Of a stretch of 64,000 bases of DNA, positions 18,026 through 26,899 are shown in pieces. Both the position numbers and the translations under genes were made by a program. The notes beneath the pieces are model-generated. The model did no database searches. It saw only the letters and a list, made by a program, of their open reading frames with translations, and was not told the DNA's origin. Source of the stretch: Emcibacter sp. (GTDB taxonomy: Bacteria; Pseudomonadota; Alphaproteobacteria; Sphingomonadales; Emcibacteraceae); assembly GCA_021647465.1 (NCBI GenBank), contig JAKIUQ010000007.1, positions 75,469 through 139,468 of the forward strand, in the 5' to 3' direction. The stretch's first letter is position 1; each line of letters starts with the position of its first letter.

Positions 18026-18817
18026 TTATACAAAAGTAGCTCTGACCGAGCCCAATCCTGCTATACGAAGTTCATAAACGCCGGAGCCTTTAACGCTGAC
18101 CATGGGGCCAAGGGCGCCAGACAGGATCGTATCGCCCGCCTTCAAAGGACGTCCGGCCACCACCATGGTTTTTGCCAGCCATAGCGTTGCATTAAGCGGA
18201 TTACCAAGGCATGCGGCCCCGGCTCCCGTGGAAATCGGCTCGCCCCGATGTTCAATCACCATGCCGCACAGATGCAGATCAATTTCTGACAATTGGCGGG
18301 GCTCAGTACCCAAAATATACAAGCCGGACGAGGCATTATCTGCCACCGTATCCATGATTTTTATGTCCCAATCCGCAATACGGCTGTCAACGATTTCAAT
18401 GGCGGCTACGGCATAATCAATGGCCTGCATAACATCCGTAATGGTCATATTTTCTTGGGAAAGGTCACCTTTAAGAATAAAGGCAATCTCGCCTTCGACC
18501 TTGGGCTGCATCAAACGATTTAGCGGGATATCTTCACCATCCACATAAGCCATATCCGCATAAAGCATGCCAAAATCCGGCTGACCAACGCCAAGCTGTT
18601 TCTGCACAGATTTCGCGGTCAGACCAATTTTGCGGCCCACCAGCCTGCGGCCCTGATCAAGCCAATATTTTGTATTTATTTCCTGAATGGCATAGCCCGC
18701 CGCCACATCATTCGCATCAATAAAATCATGAGGCGCAGGGCAGGGCACTTTATTCTCATGGGAATGCCGCAGCATTTCTGCAGCCTTGGCCAAATCCGCC
18801 TGACTGGTTTTTGTCAT
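18026..18817 (-). CDS. dmpE: 2-hydroxypenta-2,4-dienoate (2-oxopent-4-enoate) hydratase
   Basis: DmpE adds water to 2-hydroxypenta-2,4-dienoate to give 4-hydroxy-2-oxovalerate, the DmpG substrate. It is a 263-residue protein paralogous to DmpH, but with the hydratase pattern VGRKIGLTAKSVQKQLGVGQ, metal-site QPKVEGEIAF and EIVDSRIADW. The start ATG at 18817 has AAGGATAAGAT upstream. It lies 9 bases after the dmpC stop. DmpE normally forms a complex with DmpH. Confidence 0.93.
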   Translation of the reverse strand: MTKTSQADLAKAAEMLRHSHENKVPCPAPHDFIDANDVAAGYAIQEINTKYWLDQGRRLVGRKIGLTAKSVQKQLGVGQPDFGMLYADMAYVDGEDIPLNRLMQPKVEGEIAFILKGDLSQENMTITDVMQAIDYAVAAIEIVDSRIADWDIKIMDTVADNASSGLYILGTEPRQLSEIDLHLCGMVIEHRGEPISTGAGAACLGNPLNATLWLAKTMVVAGRPLKAGDTILSGALGPMVSVKGSGVYELRIAGLGSVRATFV

Positions 18818-18826
18818 ATCTTATCC

Positions 18827-20293
18827 TTAGAGTTTCACGCAGATATTGCGCATTTCTGTATAAAATTCGAGGCCATGCACCCCGCCTTCGCGGCCTATAC
18901 CAGATTGCTTTGACCCACCGAATGCTGTTCTCAAATCGCGCAGGAACCAGCTGTTAACCCAAGTGATGCCACTTTCGATCTGCCCGGCGACACGATGTGC
19001 TTTGGAAAGATTCTCCGTCCAGATACTGCTGGCCAGACCATAAACCGTATCATTGGCACGGGCGATCACTTCATCCTCATCATCAAAAGGCGAAATATGG
19101 CAACAAGGACCAAATATTTCTTCGCGCATAATCGGGCTATCATCATCAAGTCCCGTCCAGATAGTTGGTTCAACCCATGCGCCGTTTGATAGGACGCCCG
19201 CCATATGAGGCACACCGCCGCCCGTGATAATATTGGCGCCCAGATTTTTGGCGAGCTCATAATAACCCAACACTTTTTCCTGATGTTCCTTGCTGATTAA
19301 TGGCCCCATATTGGACGCCTCGTCATCTGGCGCACCAAGCTTTAATCCTTCCGCACCAGATTTAAGGCGGGCAACAAATTCATCAAATACAGGGCGTTCA
19401 ACATAAACCCGTTCTGTCCCCAAACAAACCTGACCACAATTGACAAAAGCCGACCGCATCACGCCTTCGATAGCCTTATCCATATCGCAGTCCGCAAAAA
19501 CAATTGCCGGATTTTTTCCGCCAAGCTCCATGGAGACATCGCGCATACCCTCCGCAGCCGCCTTCATAATGGCGGTGCCGGTACTTGTCTCACCCGTAAA
19601 GGTAATGGCGTCCACATCAGGATGTTCGGTCAGATACGCGCCGGCACTATTGGGCCCAAAGCCATTGACCACATTGTAAACGCCCGGCGGCACACCTGCC
19701 TCATTCATCACATCCCCGAGTAATGAGGTGGTCAGCGGGGTTTCTTCCGAGGGTTTCACCACCACCACATTACCGCAGGCCAGAGCAGGCCCCACTTTCC
19801 ATGTCATCAAAAGCAGCGGCAGGTTCCACGGAGAGATGACCGCAACAACCCCTTTGGGCGTACGAATGGCATAATTCAAGGCCCCGGCCCCATCCGGCGT
19901 TGCCATGGTAAAGGCCTCCGCCGGTTCATTCTTGATGACCTCGGCAAAAGCCTTAAAATTGGCGGCCCCGCGCGGAATATCAATATGACGCGCCAGTGAT
20001 TTGGGCTTGCCGGTATCCTTGCATTCCGCGTCCAGAAATTCATCAAAGCGGGCATTAATTCCATCAGCAACTTTTATGAGGATGGCAATCCGTTCCTCGG
20101 TGGTCATCTTGCCCCAGGGGCCGCGCAATGCATCCTTTGCCGCCATAACCGCCGCATCCACTTCCGGCTTTAGTCCTTCATGCACCTCACAGATCACAGA
20201 GCCATCAACCGGGTTGATATTCTGAAACTTTTTACCGGACGTCCCCGGCGTATAGTCGCCATTGATAAAATGCATCACTGCCTTGTTTGACAT
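18827..20293 (-). CDS. dmpC: 2-hydroxymuconic semialdehyde dehydrogenase
   Basis: DmpC oxidises the ring-fission product 2-hydroxymuconic semialdehyde to 2-hydroxymuconate with NAD+, committing it to the dehydrogenative branch. The 488-residue aldehyde-dehydrogenase-superfamily protein has the cofactor motif FTGETSTGTAIM, the general base in MELGGKNPAIVF, and the catalytic cysteine in NCGQVCLGTERVYVE. SD AAGGA precedes the ATG. Without dmpD in the cluster, this is the only branch encoded here after ring cleavage. Confidence 0.94.
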   Translation of the reverse strand: MSNKAVMHFINGDYTPGTSGKKFQNINPVDGSVICEVHEGLKPEVDAAVMAAKDALRGPWGKMTTEERIAILIKVADGINARFDEFLDAECKDTGKPKSLARHIDIPRGAANFKAFAEVIKNEPAEAFTMATPDGAGALNYAIRTPKGVVAVISPWNLPLLLMTWKVGPALACGNVVVVKPSEETPLTTSLLGDVMNEAGVPPGVYNVVNGFGPNSAGAYLTEHPDVDAITFTGETSTGTAIMKAAAEGMRDVSMELGGKNPAIVFADCDMDKAIEGVMRSAFVNCGQVCLGTERVYVERPVFDEFVARLKSGAEGLKLGAPDDEASNMGPLISKEHQEKVLGYYELAKNLGANIITGGGVPHMAGVLSNGAWVEPTIWTGLDDDSPIMREEIFGPCCHISPFDDEDEVIARANDTVYGLASSIWTENLSKAHRVAGQIESGITWVNSWFLRDLRTAFGGSKQSGIGREGGVHGLEFYTEMRNICVKL

Positions 20294-20312
20294 TCTATGT
20301 CCTTATTTTAAT

Positions 20313-21239
20313 TTAAGTCACAACCGTCATGAAACGGTCATTCAGTTCACGCTCGTAATAGAAAATAGCCTTGCCAACAGAGCTTGCCTGCCAAACCCGA
20401 AGAGGATTATCGGGATAATAGGCATAGCCCCCCGAAAATACCTCGTTTCGGTTGCCGCTGGGGTCAAAGAAATAGATGGTCTGGCCGCGCGTGATCCCAT
20501 GACGTGTCGGGCCAATGTCCCGCGAAATATCATAGCGGGTCATGATATCCGCCGCATCGCGCAGCGACGTCCAGTCTTCCACCAGAAAGGATACATGATG
20601 TAATTTTCCATCTTCCTCATGGCGAACAAGCGCCAGATCATGGGCCTTGTTACTGCTGGTGAGAAACAGGGCGATGATCATGCCCGTATCATCATCAACA
20701 ACCACTTCGGATGTGCTGAAGCCCAAAATATCTTCAAAGACTTTCTTCGTCCCATCAATGTCCCCGCCGTACAGCAGGCAATGATCAAACCGCAAAGCTT
20801 TCATACCGCGCGGGTCCAACTGGGAAACATCCGGGTTATTGGTCATGGGGCCGTTATCGGACAATTCCATATCAACATAAAGATCAAACCGGTGGCCCGT
20901 TGGGGCCATAAAACTGATCCTGCGCCCAACCCCCGGTTGCTCGCCTGCGGCAATAGCTGTCACTTCAAAGCCCTGCCCCCGCAGTTTTTCTTCATATTCA
21001 TCCAGACAGGCTTCACTGCTGACCTTGAAGGCCATCATATCAAGGCCTGCTTCCTCACATTCCCTCAATATAATACTGTGTCGGTCAAATTCATCATAGG
21101 CCTTGAGATACACACGGCCATCCGCCTCGGTGCCGACCATTTCCAGACCAATTCTATCCCGGTAATGAATGATAGCTTCCGCCATATCCAATACCCGTAT
21201 CTGTACAAACCCCGGACGTAAGACTCCACTTATTGCCAT
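20313..21239 (-). CDS. dmpB: Catechol 2,3-dioxygenase (extradiol)
   Basis: DmpB opens catechol between C2 and C3 using Fe(II) to give yellow 2-hydroxymuconic semialdehyde. The 308-residue type I two-domain enzyme has the iron ligands H153 (RFDHCLL), H214 (KLHHVSF) and E266 (RNEVFSG). Second-sphere H200 and H247 and the Tyr of QTIYFFDPSG are also present. These match XylE/DmpB numbering within one residue. Its start overlaps the end of dmpQ, whose product reactivates this enzyme. No lesion seen. Confidence 0.96.
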   Translation of the reverse strand: MAISGVLRPGFVQIRVLDMAEAIIHYRDRIGLEMVGTEADGRVYLKAYDEFDRHSIILRECEEAGLDMMAFKVSSEACLDEYEEKLRGQGFEVTAIAAGEQPGVGRRISFMAPTGHRFDLYVDMELSDNGPMTNNPDVSQLDPRGMKALRFDHCLLYGGDIDGTKKVFEDILGFSTSEVVVDDDTGMIIALFLTSSNKAHDLALVRHEEDGKLHHVSFLVEDWTSLRDAADIMTRYDISRDIGPTRHGITRGQTIYFFDPSGNRNEVFSGGYAYYPDNPLRVWQASSVGKAIFYYERELNDRFMTVVT

Positions 21240-21538
21240 TTCCTGTCTCCTTTTATGTTAACCGTTATCACCATATCACTTTTGGGAAACGTCTTGCATG
21301 CCAGCGTAAAATTCATATCTTTTTCCATAGCTGAAACATGCTTTATGCTCATTTTTCCCGTTTCAAATTTACCCTTTAATACCCTTATTTTACACACCCC
21401 GCAGCCGCCCTGACGGCATCCTGCAGGAACTTCTTTTTGACCGTAGCGCGCCAGGCCACTCAACAATGATTCATCTTCCCGGCAGGTCATAATCTTATCA
21501 GACCCCTGTATGCTGATCTGAAACCCTTTTTTCGTCAT
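21230..21538 (-). CDS. dmpQ: Plant-type [2Fe-2S] ferredoxin, reactivator of catechol 2,3-dioxygenase
   Basis: The 102-residue protein has the chloroplast-type cluster pattern: cysteines in CRQGGCGVCKIRVL, with a last one in FTLACKTFP. XylT/DmpQ ferredoxins reduce the oxidised, inactive iron of catechol 2,3-dioxygenase. Position and overlap with dmpB on one side (10 bases) and dmpP on the other (4 bases) match the classical order P-Q-B. Confidence 0.9.
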   Translation of the reverse strand: MTKKGFQISIQGSDKIMTCREDESLLSGLARYGQKEVPAGCRQGGCGVCKIRVLKGKFETGKMSIKHVSAMEKDMNFTLACKTFPKSDMVITVNIKGDRKWQ

Positions 21539-22593
21539 ATTCTTTTGAACAATGGGGAACGCTTGTCACCGCCGCCATCTGCTTTGCTCAGGAATTTTTC
21601 ACAATAGATGTCATTTTCAAACAAGCGGCCCTTCATCAACGCCCGGATTGAAGCCTCAATCATCGGCGGCGGCCCGCACAGATAAGCCTGATGACCCGCA
21701 AAGGAGCCGTCGAAATAGCGTTCCGCTGCTTCATGAACATAACCGACTTCACCACCCCAGTCGTCCCCGGCCTTTTTCTCTGACAAAGCCGGAATGTAAG
21801 AAAAATTTTCATGTTTTTCTGCAAGTTCTTCAAAATATTTCTGATAATATAAATCCGCAGCGGCCCTGACCCCGTGAAACAGGGTTATCTTTTCCCCGTA
21901 TCCCGCCTTCAGCAATTCCTCAATCATGGATTTTGGACTGGATAGCCCAGTACCGCCGGCAATGAAGATCATCGGTTTATTCTGTGACTTACGCACGAAA
22001 AAATGTCCGTAGGGGGCAGAAAAAGATAATATATCCCCCACGACAAGTTCATTATGCAGGTAATTTGTCCCTTGCCCCCCTTCAACCAGACGCACATGAA
22101 GTTCAATATGATCAGAATTATCCGGGGAATTGGCAATGGAAAAAGCTCTTGGCCCATCCACAGCAGGAATGTCGAGCTGAATATACTGTCCTGCCTGAAA
22201 ATCAACTTCCTCGTCCAGAGAAATAATAATTTTTTTCACATCCGGTGTTAGGTCAACGACTTCGGAAACGGTTCCCTTATAATCTTTTATGGCCAGATAT
22301 TCAGCATCTTCATCTTCTTCGATATCCGCCTCGATCACCACATCGCTTTGCAGCGTGCAGACGCAGGCCAAAGCCTTGCCTTCATCCCGTTCAAAATCCA
22401 TCAGCGCGAACGGCGAGGCATCCCCCAGATCAACATCCCCTTCAACAACCTCGACTTTACAGGTACTGCACAGCCCGTGATTACATTGGTAAGGAATATA
22501 AATCCCGGCCCGAAGGCACGCATCCAGAATGGTTTGTCCCTCTTCGACCTCAAGGACCTCGCCAATGGGTTCTATGGTAAGCGCGTAACTCAT
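21535..22593 (-). CDS. dmpP: Phenol hydroxylase reductase component
   Basis: This NADH-dependent electron transfer protein feeds the di-iron hydroxylase. The 352 residues comprise an N-terminal [2Fe-2S] domain (YQCNHGLCSTCKVEV, last Cys in ALACVC), an FAD domain with the RxxS motif GPRAFSIANSP, and an NAD domain with AGGTGLSSPKSMIEEL and YLCGPPPMIEA. The start overlaps the dmpO stop by one base. All components for electron transfer are present. Confidence 0.95.
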   Translation of the reverse strand: MSYALTIEPIGEVLEVEEGQTILDACLRAGIYIPYQCNHGLCSTCKVEVVEGDVDLGDASPFALMDFERDEGKALACVCTLQSDVVIEADIEEDEDAEYLAIKDYKGTVSEVVDLTPDVKKIIISLDEEVDFQAGQYIQLDIPAVDGPRAFSIANSPDNSDHIELHVRLVEGGQGTNYLHNELVVGDILSFSAPYGHFFVRKSQNKPMIFIAGGTGLSSPKSMIEELLKAGYGEKITLFHGVRAAADLYYQKYFEELAEKHENFSYIPALSEKKAGDDWGGEVGYVHEAAERYFDGSFAGHQAYLCGPPPMIEASIRALMKGRLFENDIYCEKFLSKADGGGDKRSPLFKRI

Positions 22594-22952
22594 CAGCTAT
22601 GGCTGCCTTCTATGCCATCGAGCCCCGGCGTCCAGAAACGCAGGAGAGACTTATGGCCAAAGCCGTTATCGGCAAGGCTTTTGCCCATATCAGGCGTGAA
22701 ATCTTCCTGATCCAGCGTCCATGTCACCTCATCCCAGTTGATTTCCTGAAAATCGGGGTGTTTGTTATAAACACCGGGCAAAACCTCCTGCACCAATGCC
22801 GCAAAGGGCATTTCAGGGGGCAGAGGCAGACAGGCCGGCGCACAAAACAGCAAATGCTGTTCCCAGTTAAAGTAAGTCAACTGGTTGCCATGAAAATTTT
22901 CAACTTTATCCAATGGCTCAAATTCATATTTTCCGATGGAAGCTACAGACAT
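22593..22952 (-). CDS. dmpO: Phenol hydroxylase gamma subunit (P4)
   Basis: This is a 119-residue small subunit of the hydroxylase core (alpha-beta-gamma)2. Recognised by position between dmpN and dmpP and by DmpO/PoxE-like segments such as FNWEQHLLFCAPACLPL and LPGVYNKHPDF. It contributes structure, not catalysis. Thirty-two bases separate it from dmpN. Confidence 0.88.
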   Translation of the reverse strand: MSVASIGKYEFEPLDKVENFHGNQLTYFNWEQHLLFCAPACLPLPPEMPFAALVQEVLPGVYNKHPDFQEINWDEVTWTLDQEDFTPDMGKSLADNGFGHKSLLRFWTPGLDGIEGSHS

Positions 22953-22984
22953 CTCATCAATCCTTATCTAATATATTTTCAGGT

Positions 22985-24502
22985 TCAGGCTTTTTTGCGG
23001 TGGGCCTGCCATTCGTCCCAAAGCTTTTGGTCAGGGGAGCCGTTATATTCCAGATTGTCCGCACCCAGATTAAAATTGTACCATTTGAGCACATCAGGCA
23101 CCTCGGCCCCGCCACAGTTACCCTGATAAATCTGATGAACCGGCAACCAGGCCTGAACATATTTTGCAGGTTCATAATCAAATATGTCCTTACAGCCGAG
23201 CGAACAGGTGTGATATTTATCGCCGTTATATTCAGAGACTTCAAAGGATATGGTTGTCGGGTCATCCATATCGGTAAAGCCCATGGGGATTTGACAGACC
23301 TGACACAGCATGGGCAGGGTATCATTGTAAAAACGCCGGCCCGCTTTTTCTTCCTTGTCCAGATATTCAAGGCGCGGGCGATAATATTTATCGAAGGTGG
23401 TCGGATATTTCTCGGACAGCCAATCCAGCTCTTCCTTCCCGGGAACCCATGTATGGAACGCCGCCGCATGGGTATAATTATAGAAAATATGCCAAGCCTG
23501 ATGGCTGATATGCTCGGCCTCCTTGGTGGCAATATCGGCATATTTCGGGGGTTTGATCCCGTAACGGGCCAGATCGGCAAACAAGGCACCGCCGGCTTCG
23601 GTAAAGTAAATATCCCATGCCTCACGCCATGACATAACCCGTTTTGGCAGCATATAATCCATCATCATGGCCACAAGGGCCAGCATACGTGTGCCGCGCC
23701 AGAACCATTTATCCATCCAGCGCTGGACGATCGGAATATTGCGCTCATCCTGTTCCAGCATGAATTTGATCACTTCCAGCCCCAGGGTCATATGCCGCGC
23801 CTCATCAGACTGGGCAGAGAAGCCAAAAGTCACCGTCGCCATATCGCCGTTAAAAGCCGCCCCTGACATGAATGGCACGAACAACAGATTGGTCAGCACA
23901 TATTCAAAGGCAAAGGAGATAGAGGTCAGAAACTCAAATGGCCCTGCCGTACGGGCATCATCAAAGAAGGATTTTGGCACTGAAAGATACCAGACCCGGT
24001 CATGCATATGTGGCGCGCTATGCAGGCCGTCAAAATATTTATTATAATGGCTCATGGAATGAATTTGGGTCTGCACATGACGCAATTCGTCAATGGCCTG
24101 CATTTGGCAGGCAACCCTTGGCCCCACCCCGCGAAATTGCCGGCCCACATGGGTAAAGCCGCGCGCCGCCTGATACTCCAAAGGCGATACGCCGGTCAGA
24201 AATAATTTCAACGCATTGACATAACGGGCATCCGTAATACCCAGATGACCATTATTCTGCGCAAAACTGTCAATCACCGCATAGAGTTTCTTCTCTTTTT
24301 CAGATTGAAATTTCCAATAGGCGTCCATGGTCAAACGAAAGGGGTCTTCCCAACCTTCCCAATCATGAATGATGATACCTTCATAATTATCATAGGGGAA
24401 AACCTTGTCCATATCCTGATAGGTGGTATCCCAGCCCAGCCCCCGCGTCAGCATGGAATAGCGTTGTTTAATGCCCAGTTTCTTTTTTCTTTTTTCAGCC
24501 AT
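22985..24502 (-). CDS. dmpN: Phenol hydroxylase alpha (large, di-iron) subunit
   Basis: The catalytic subunit hydroxylates phenol to catechol at a carboxylate-bridged di-iron site. Both ExxH motifs are visible: E139/H142 in AIDELRHVQ and E234/H237 in QSDEARHMT, with the additional Glu residues of the four-helix bundle between them. The 505-residue length matches DmpN/PoxD/MopN. C-terminal CxxC and CSLGCKDIF match the zinc-binding region of phenol hydroxylases. The start is preceded by AGGAGCAGAGAC. Confidence 0.96.
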   Translation of the reverse strand: MAEKRKKKLGIKQRYSMLTRGLGWDTTYQDMDKVFPYDNYEGIIIHDWEGWEDPFRLTMDAYWKFQSEKEKKLYAVIDSFAQNNGHLGITDARYVNALKLFLTGVSPLEYQAARGFTHVGRQFRGVGPRVACQMQAIDELRHVQTQIHSMSHYNKYFDGLHSAPHMHDRVWYLSVPKSFFDDARTAGPFEFLTSISFAFEYVLTNLLFVPFMSGAAFNGDMATVTFGFSAQSDEARHMTLGLEVIKFMLEQDERNIPIVQRWMDKWFWRGTRMLALVAMMMDYMLPKRVMSWREAWDIYFTEAGGALFADLARYGIKPPKYADIATKEAEHISHQAWHIFYNYTHAAAFHTWVPGKEELDWLSEKYPTTFDKYYRPRLEYLDKEEKAGRRFYNDTLPMLCQVCQIPMGFTDMDDPTTISFEVSEYNGDKYHTCSLGCKDIFDYEPAKYVQAWLPVHQIYQGNCGGAEVPDVLKWYNFNLGADNLEYNGSPDQKLWDEWQAHRKKA

Positions 24503-24512
24503 GTCTCTGCTC

Positions 24513-24785
24513 CTATAAGTTCCAGCTCAACTCAAAATAATCGTCTTCTTCGTCAACATTACCGCCCATACTGATGATGCTCAGATGCAACTCCTGTACG
24601 TCCCATTCCCGACCAAGAAGCTCTTCAACAGTTTCCTGTTTGATGATCAGACGGCCCTCACAGTCAATCTTGACCATCCCCGGATAGATATTGACGGTGG
24701 CCTCGGGATTATCCTTTTCGATGGCCTCAATGATGGGCCGGGCATCGTCATTATTTTGAAGTGTAATTGATACTACTCTGCTCAT
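24513..24785 (-). CDS. dmpM: Phenol hydroxylase regulatory (coupling) protein
   Basis: A cofactorless 90-residue effector protein that binds the hydroxylase and couples NADH use to substrate oxidation. Family landmarks are VSITLQNNDDARPIIEAIE and IKQETVEELLGREWDVQEL. The ATG has TAGGAGG upstream at good spacing. It sits between dmpL and dmpN as in all known dmp-type operons. Confidence 0.93.
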   Translation of the reverse strand: MSRVVSITLQNNDDARPIIEAIEKDNPEATVNIYPGMVKIDCEGRLIIKQETVEELLGREWDVQELHLSIISMGGNVDEEDDYFELSWNL

Positions 24786-24794
24786 CCGAGCCTC

Positions 24795-25793
24795 CTATAT
24801 TTCAATGCCGGACTTTTGGGCCCGTTTGGTGATTTCCATGCGGATTGACGTCATGGCCTCATCGGCGCCGCCGCCCAACACATGGCTGGCGATGGGGGTG
24901 AAGGCTTCGATGGCCCGGTCCGTCCAGACAGACGCCCATTTCGACAAAAGAGCCGCATTTTCCGGACTTTCCGCCGCCGTGACTTTTAACAGATGATCCA
25001 GCCAGCGTTTTTCATCCTTGCCCCAATCCTGCATAAATTCATTGAGCATCGACATGGGCGCACCCCCGTGCTGCTGACCTGCCTCGTCGAAATGCTGATA
25101 AAACAACGGAAAAACGACGCCGTCCATAGATAGATTTTGCGCGACCAATAGCTCAAACCAGTCTTTTACGACAAAGCTGTCTTCGGTCATTCTGCGCACC
25201 CCCTGCCACAGGTCATTTTCCATCCAGTCGACCTTGGCCTGATCCAGACTTTTCCCTGTGCTGTCATCCAACAACAGCCCGACCCGGCTGATGATTTGCG
25301 CTATGCCCAGCCGATCCATGGCGGCAAAAAGCGCGACCTGACTGATGGCCGTGCCGTAAGCCTTGTCAGAACAGTCGCAATTATTCATATTTGCGCCCCA
25401 TTCATAATGGCGCATCGGCAAAAGAAACTCTTTGACCTTTTGTTGCCATGCCTCATTCATACTGGCCATCATGTTGCTTTTATTGATGAATTTGAAATGA
25501 TTTTCTTCGGCCTCCATCATTTTATGGCGGGCCATGGTATAGGTGCCGTAATAAAGCTGGCGCGGGTCGTTAAAGCTATACCAGTCCTCCATTTCTATGG
25601 CTGTCAGGCTTTTGTCATATATTTCCCTGCTGGGATCCCATGTGGGGCGATAATGAAAGTTCGTTGTCGGCTGAAGATCCCACGTTCCCTCCTGATAGCG
25701 GCTGGCCGGCTTGTCTGCGCCCAATCTTTTGGCGATATGATCATAAGTATGGCGCCGCGGCTGAATAACATTCGTTTTAATTTCCAAACTCAT
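24795..25793 (-). CDS. dmpL: Phenol hydroxylase beta subunit
   Basis: A ferritin-like but iron-free subunit of the hydroxylase core, 332 residues. It has the DmpL-type opening (RRHTYDHIAKRLGADKPAS RYQEGTWD with PTTNFHYRPTW) and the helical segment TYTMARHKMMEAEENHF. The start overlaps the dmpK stop by ATGA, suggesting coupled translation. Confidence 0.94.
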   Translation of the reverse strand: MSLEIKTNVIQPRRHTYDHIAKRLGADKPASRYQEGTWDLQPTTNFHYRPTWDPSREIYDKSLTAIEMEDWYSFNDPRQLYYGTYTMARHKMMEAEENHFKFINKSNMMASMNEAWQQKVKEFLLPMRHYEWGANMNNCDCSDKAYGTAISQVALFAAMDRLGIAQIISRVGLLLDDSTGKSLDQAKVDWMENDLWQGVRRMTEDSFVVKDWFELLVAQNLSMDGVVFPLFYQHFDEAGQQHGGAPMSMLNEFMQDWGKDEKRWLDHLLKVTAAESPENAALLSKWASVWTDRAIEAFTPIASHVLGGGADEAMTSIRMEITKRAQKSGIEI

Positions 25794-26074
25794 TTAAAGT
25801 CTCCCAGCTGTATAATATTTCCTGCATGATTATCTTCACCCCTTAACCTGTCAAAATCGGCTCTGATTGCGGCCGCGCACGTAATCTCTGCCACATGGTT
25901 CACCTCGCAAAATTCCTTGAAGGCCGCATAGGGCATGACAAGTTCTATGGTTAACTCCTCACAGCCCATCGTAAATTCAAATTCCAGGAATTTTCCTTTA
26001 CGGATACCAAACAGGCGGACTGACTTGCGATATTCCTGCAACCGATCCTGATCAAATCGTCTATTCTCTGTCAT
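25790..26074 (-). CDS. dmpK: Phenol hydroxylase assembly protein
   Basis: DmpK assists assembly or iron loading of the apo-hydroxylase and is the first gene of phenol hydroxylase operons. The 94-residue product has the family phrases KSVRLFGIRKGKFLEFEF and CAAAIRADFDRLRG. The ATG at 26074 follows AAAGGCGC. Its start lies about 48 bases from the nearest edge of a perfect sigma-54 promoter, which defines the operon head. Confidence 0.92.
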   Translation of the reverse strand: MTENRRFDQDRLQEYRKSVRLFGIRKGKFLEFEFTMGCEELTIELVMPYAAFKEFCEVNHVAEITCAAAIRADFDRLRGEDNHAGNIIQLGDFK

Positions 26075-26121
26075 AATATGATGCGCCTTTTTGTGTTTTC
26101 TTCGACATTACCCCTGTAGTA

Positions 26122-26136
26122 GCAAGTAGCGTGCCA
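26122..26136 (-). promoter_or_regulatory. Sigma-54 (RpoN) promoter of the dmpKLMNOPQBCEFGH operon
   Basis: Read on the minus strand the site is TGGCACGCTACTTGC: the -24 element TGGCAC, the -12 element TTGC, and exactly ten bases between the invariant GG and GC. This is a perfect match to the RpoN consensus. Transcription would begin near 26110, giving a leader of about 36 bases before dmpK. It requires an enhancer-binding activator, and the dmpR-like gene at 34803-36590 is the obvious one. Confidence 0.93.
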
Positions 26137-26226
26137 ACGGTATTTAATTTATAAAATTTTTTAAGGCCTTGTTTTATCGATGCTTTTTTCAGCTCTAAAC
26201 TCTTGATTCGGTTCGTTTCCTTCGGT

Positions 26227-26242
26227 TTGATCAAATCATTAA
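26227..26242. promoter_or_regulatory. Candidate DmpR/XylR upstream activating sequence
   Basis: TTGATCAAATCATTAA matches the published XylR-type palindrome TTGANCAATTGATCAA at 13 of 16 positions, counting N as T. It lies roughly 117-132 bases upstream of the predicted start of transcription. It agrees at 13 of 16 positions with the palindrome at 34695-34710. Position and sequence both suit an enhancer for the dmpK promoter. Binding is inferred. Confidence 0.65.
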
Positions 26243-26272
26243 ATGTAACCAATATCCAAGTTCACCATATAA

Positions 26273-26899
26273 TCAATATTCCGTAATATCCCGAGGCAAC
26301 GTCACTGGGTAAGACGCCGCATAAGACGGGCGTTTGGTGCATCTGCGGAACCATTCTTTCAGATTATGATCGTCATTATTCATGGTTAAGCCATAAGCCA
26401 AGGCCAAGGCGAAACGCGGTATCAATGCACATTCTGCGGCGGAAAACCCTGCGCCAAAAAAATCTCTTCTACCCAGAATTCCGGCCAGTTTTTTTTGTAT
26501 TTCATGCCAGGCTGCTGATGTGCTTTGGTACAATTCATCCGTGGCCTTATGAAGCGCGCTTTCCCGAACCTGCTTGATATAAGGGAACAGAGATTTGCCG
26601 ATCTTATGGTCGCTATAACTATGGATTTGCCTTACCTCGGCCCTTTGTTTCGGCGATCCGGACATCAGGGAGAATTCCGGAAATTTATCGGCCAGATATT
26701 CAATAATAACGGCGGACTCCCAAAGAATTAAATCACCGTCAACGAACATAGGCACCGTCCCGTTGGGATTATTGGCCATAATGTCCAGGTGACGCTCTCC
26801 CAATTTTATGGCCGTCTCTTGCACATCAATGTCGGCTTCAATAAGGAAAATCCTTACTTTCCAGCAAAAGGGGCAATCGGGTCGGTGATAGAGTTTCAT
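26273..26899 (-). CDS. Glutathione S-transferase-like protein with N-terminal CPFC
   Basis: A 208-residue two-domain GST fold. The thioredoxin-like N-terminus has PDCPFCWKVRIFL, a glutaredoxin-like pair rather than a Tyr/Ser active site. The cis-proline region is NGTVPMFVDG and the glutathione contact is WESAVIIEYLA; a helical domain follows. GSTs in aromatic operons (for example BphK) are thought to detoxify or dehalogenate intermediates. It overlaps the preceding isomerase gene by four bases and is followed by the sigma-54 promoter of dmpK. Role here is inferred from place only. Confidence 0.78.
   Translation of the reverse strand: MKLYHRPDCPFCWKVRIFLIEADIDVQETAIKLGERHLDIMANNPNGTVPMFVDGDLILWESAVIIEYLADKFPEFSLMSGSPKQRAEVRQIHSYSDHKIGKSLFPYIKQVRESALHKATDELYQSTSAAWHEIQKKLAGILGRRDFFGAGFSAAECALIPRFALALAYGLTMNNDDHNLKEWFRRCTKRPSYAASYPVTLPRDITEY

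Noticed and set aside
20619..21221. A 200-codon plus-strand frame
   Set aside because: Antisense to dmpB, whose catalytic residues are all intact; no family features.
26061..26252. A 63-codon minus-strand frame ahead of dmpK
   Set aside because: It has only a TTG start without SD, runs through the perfect sigma-54 promoter and ends inside dmpK. It is a chance frame over regulatory DNA.
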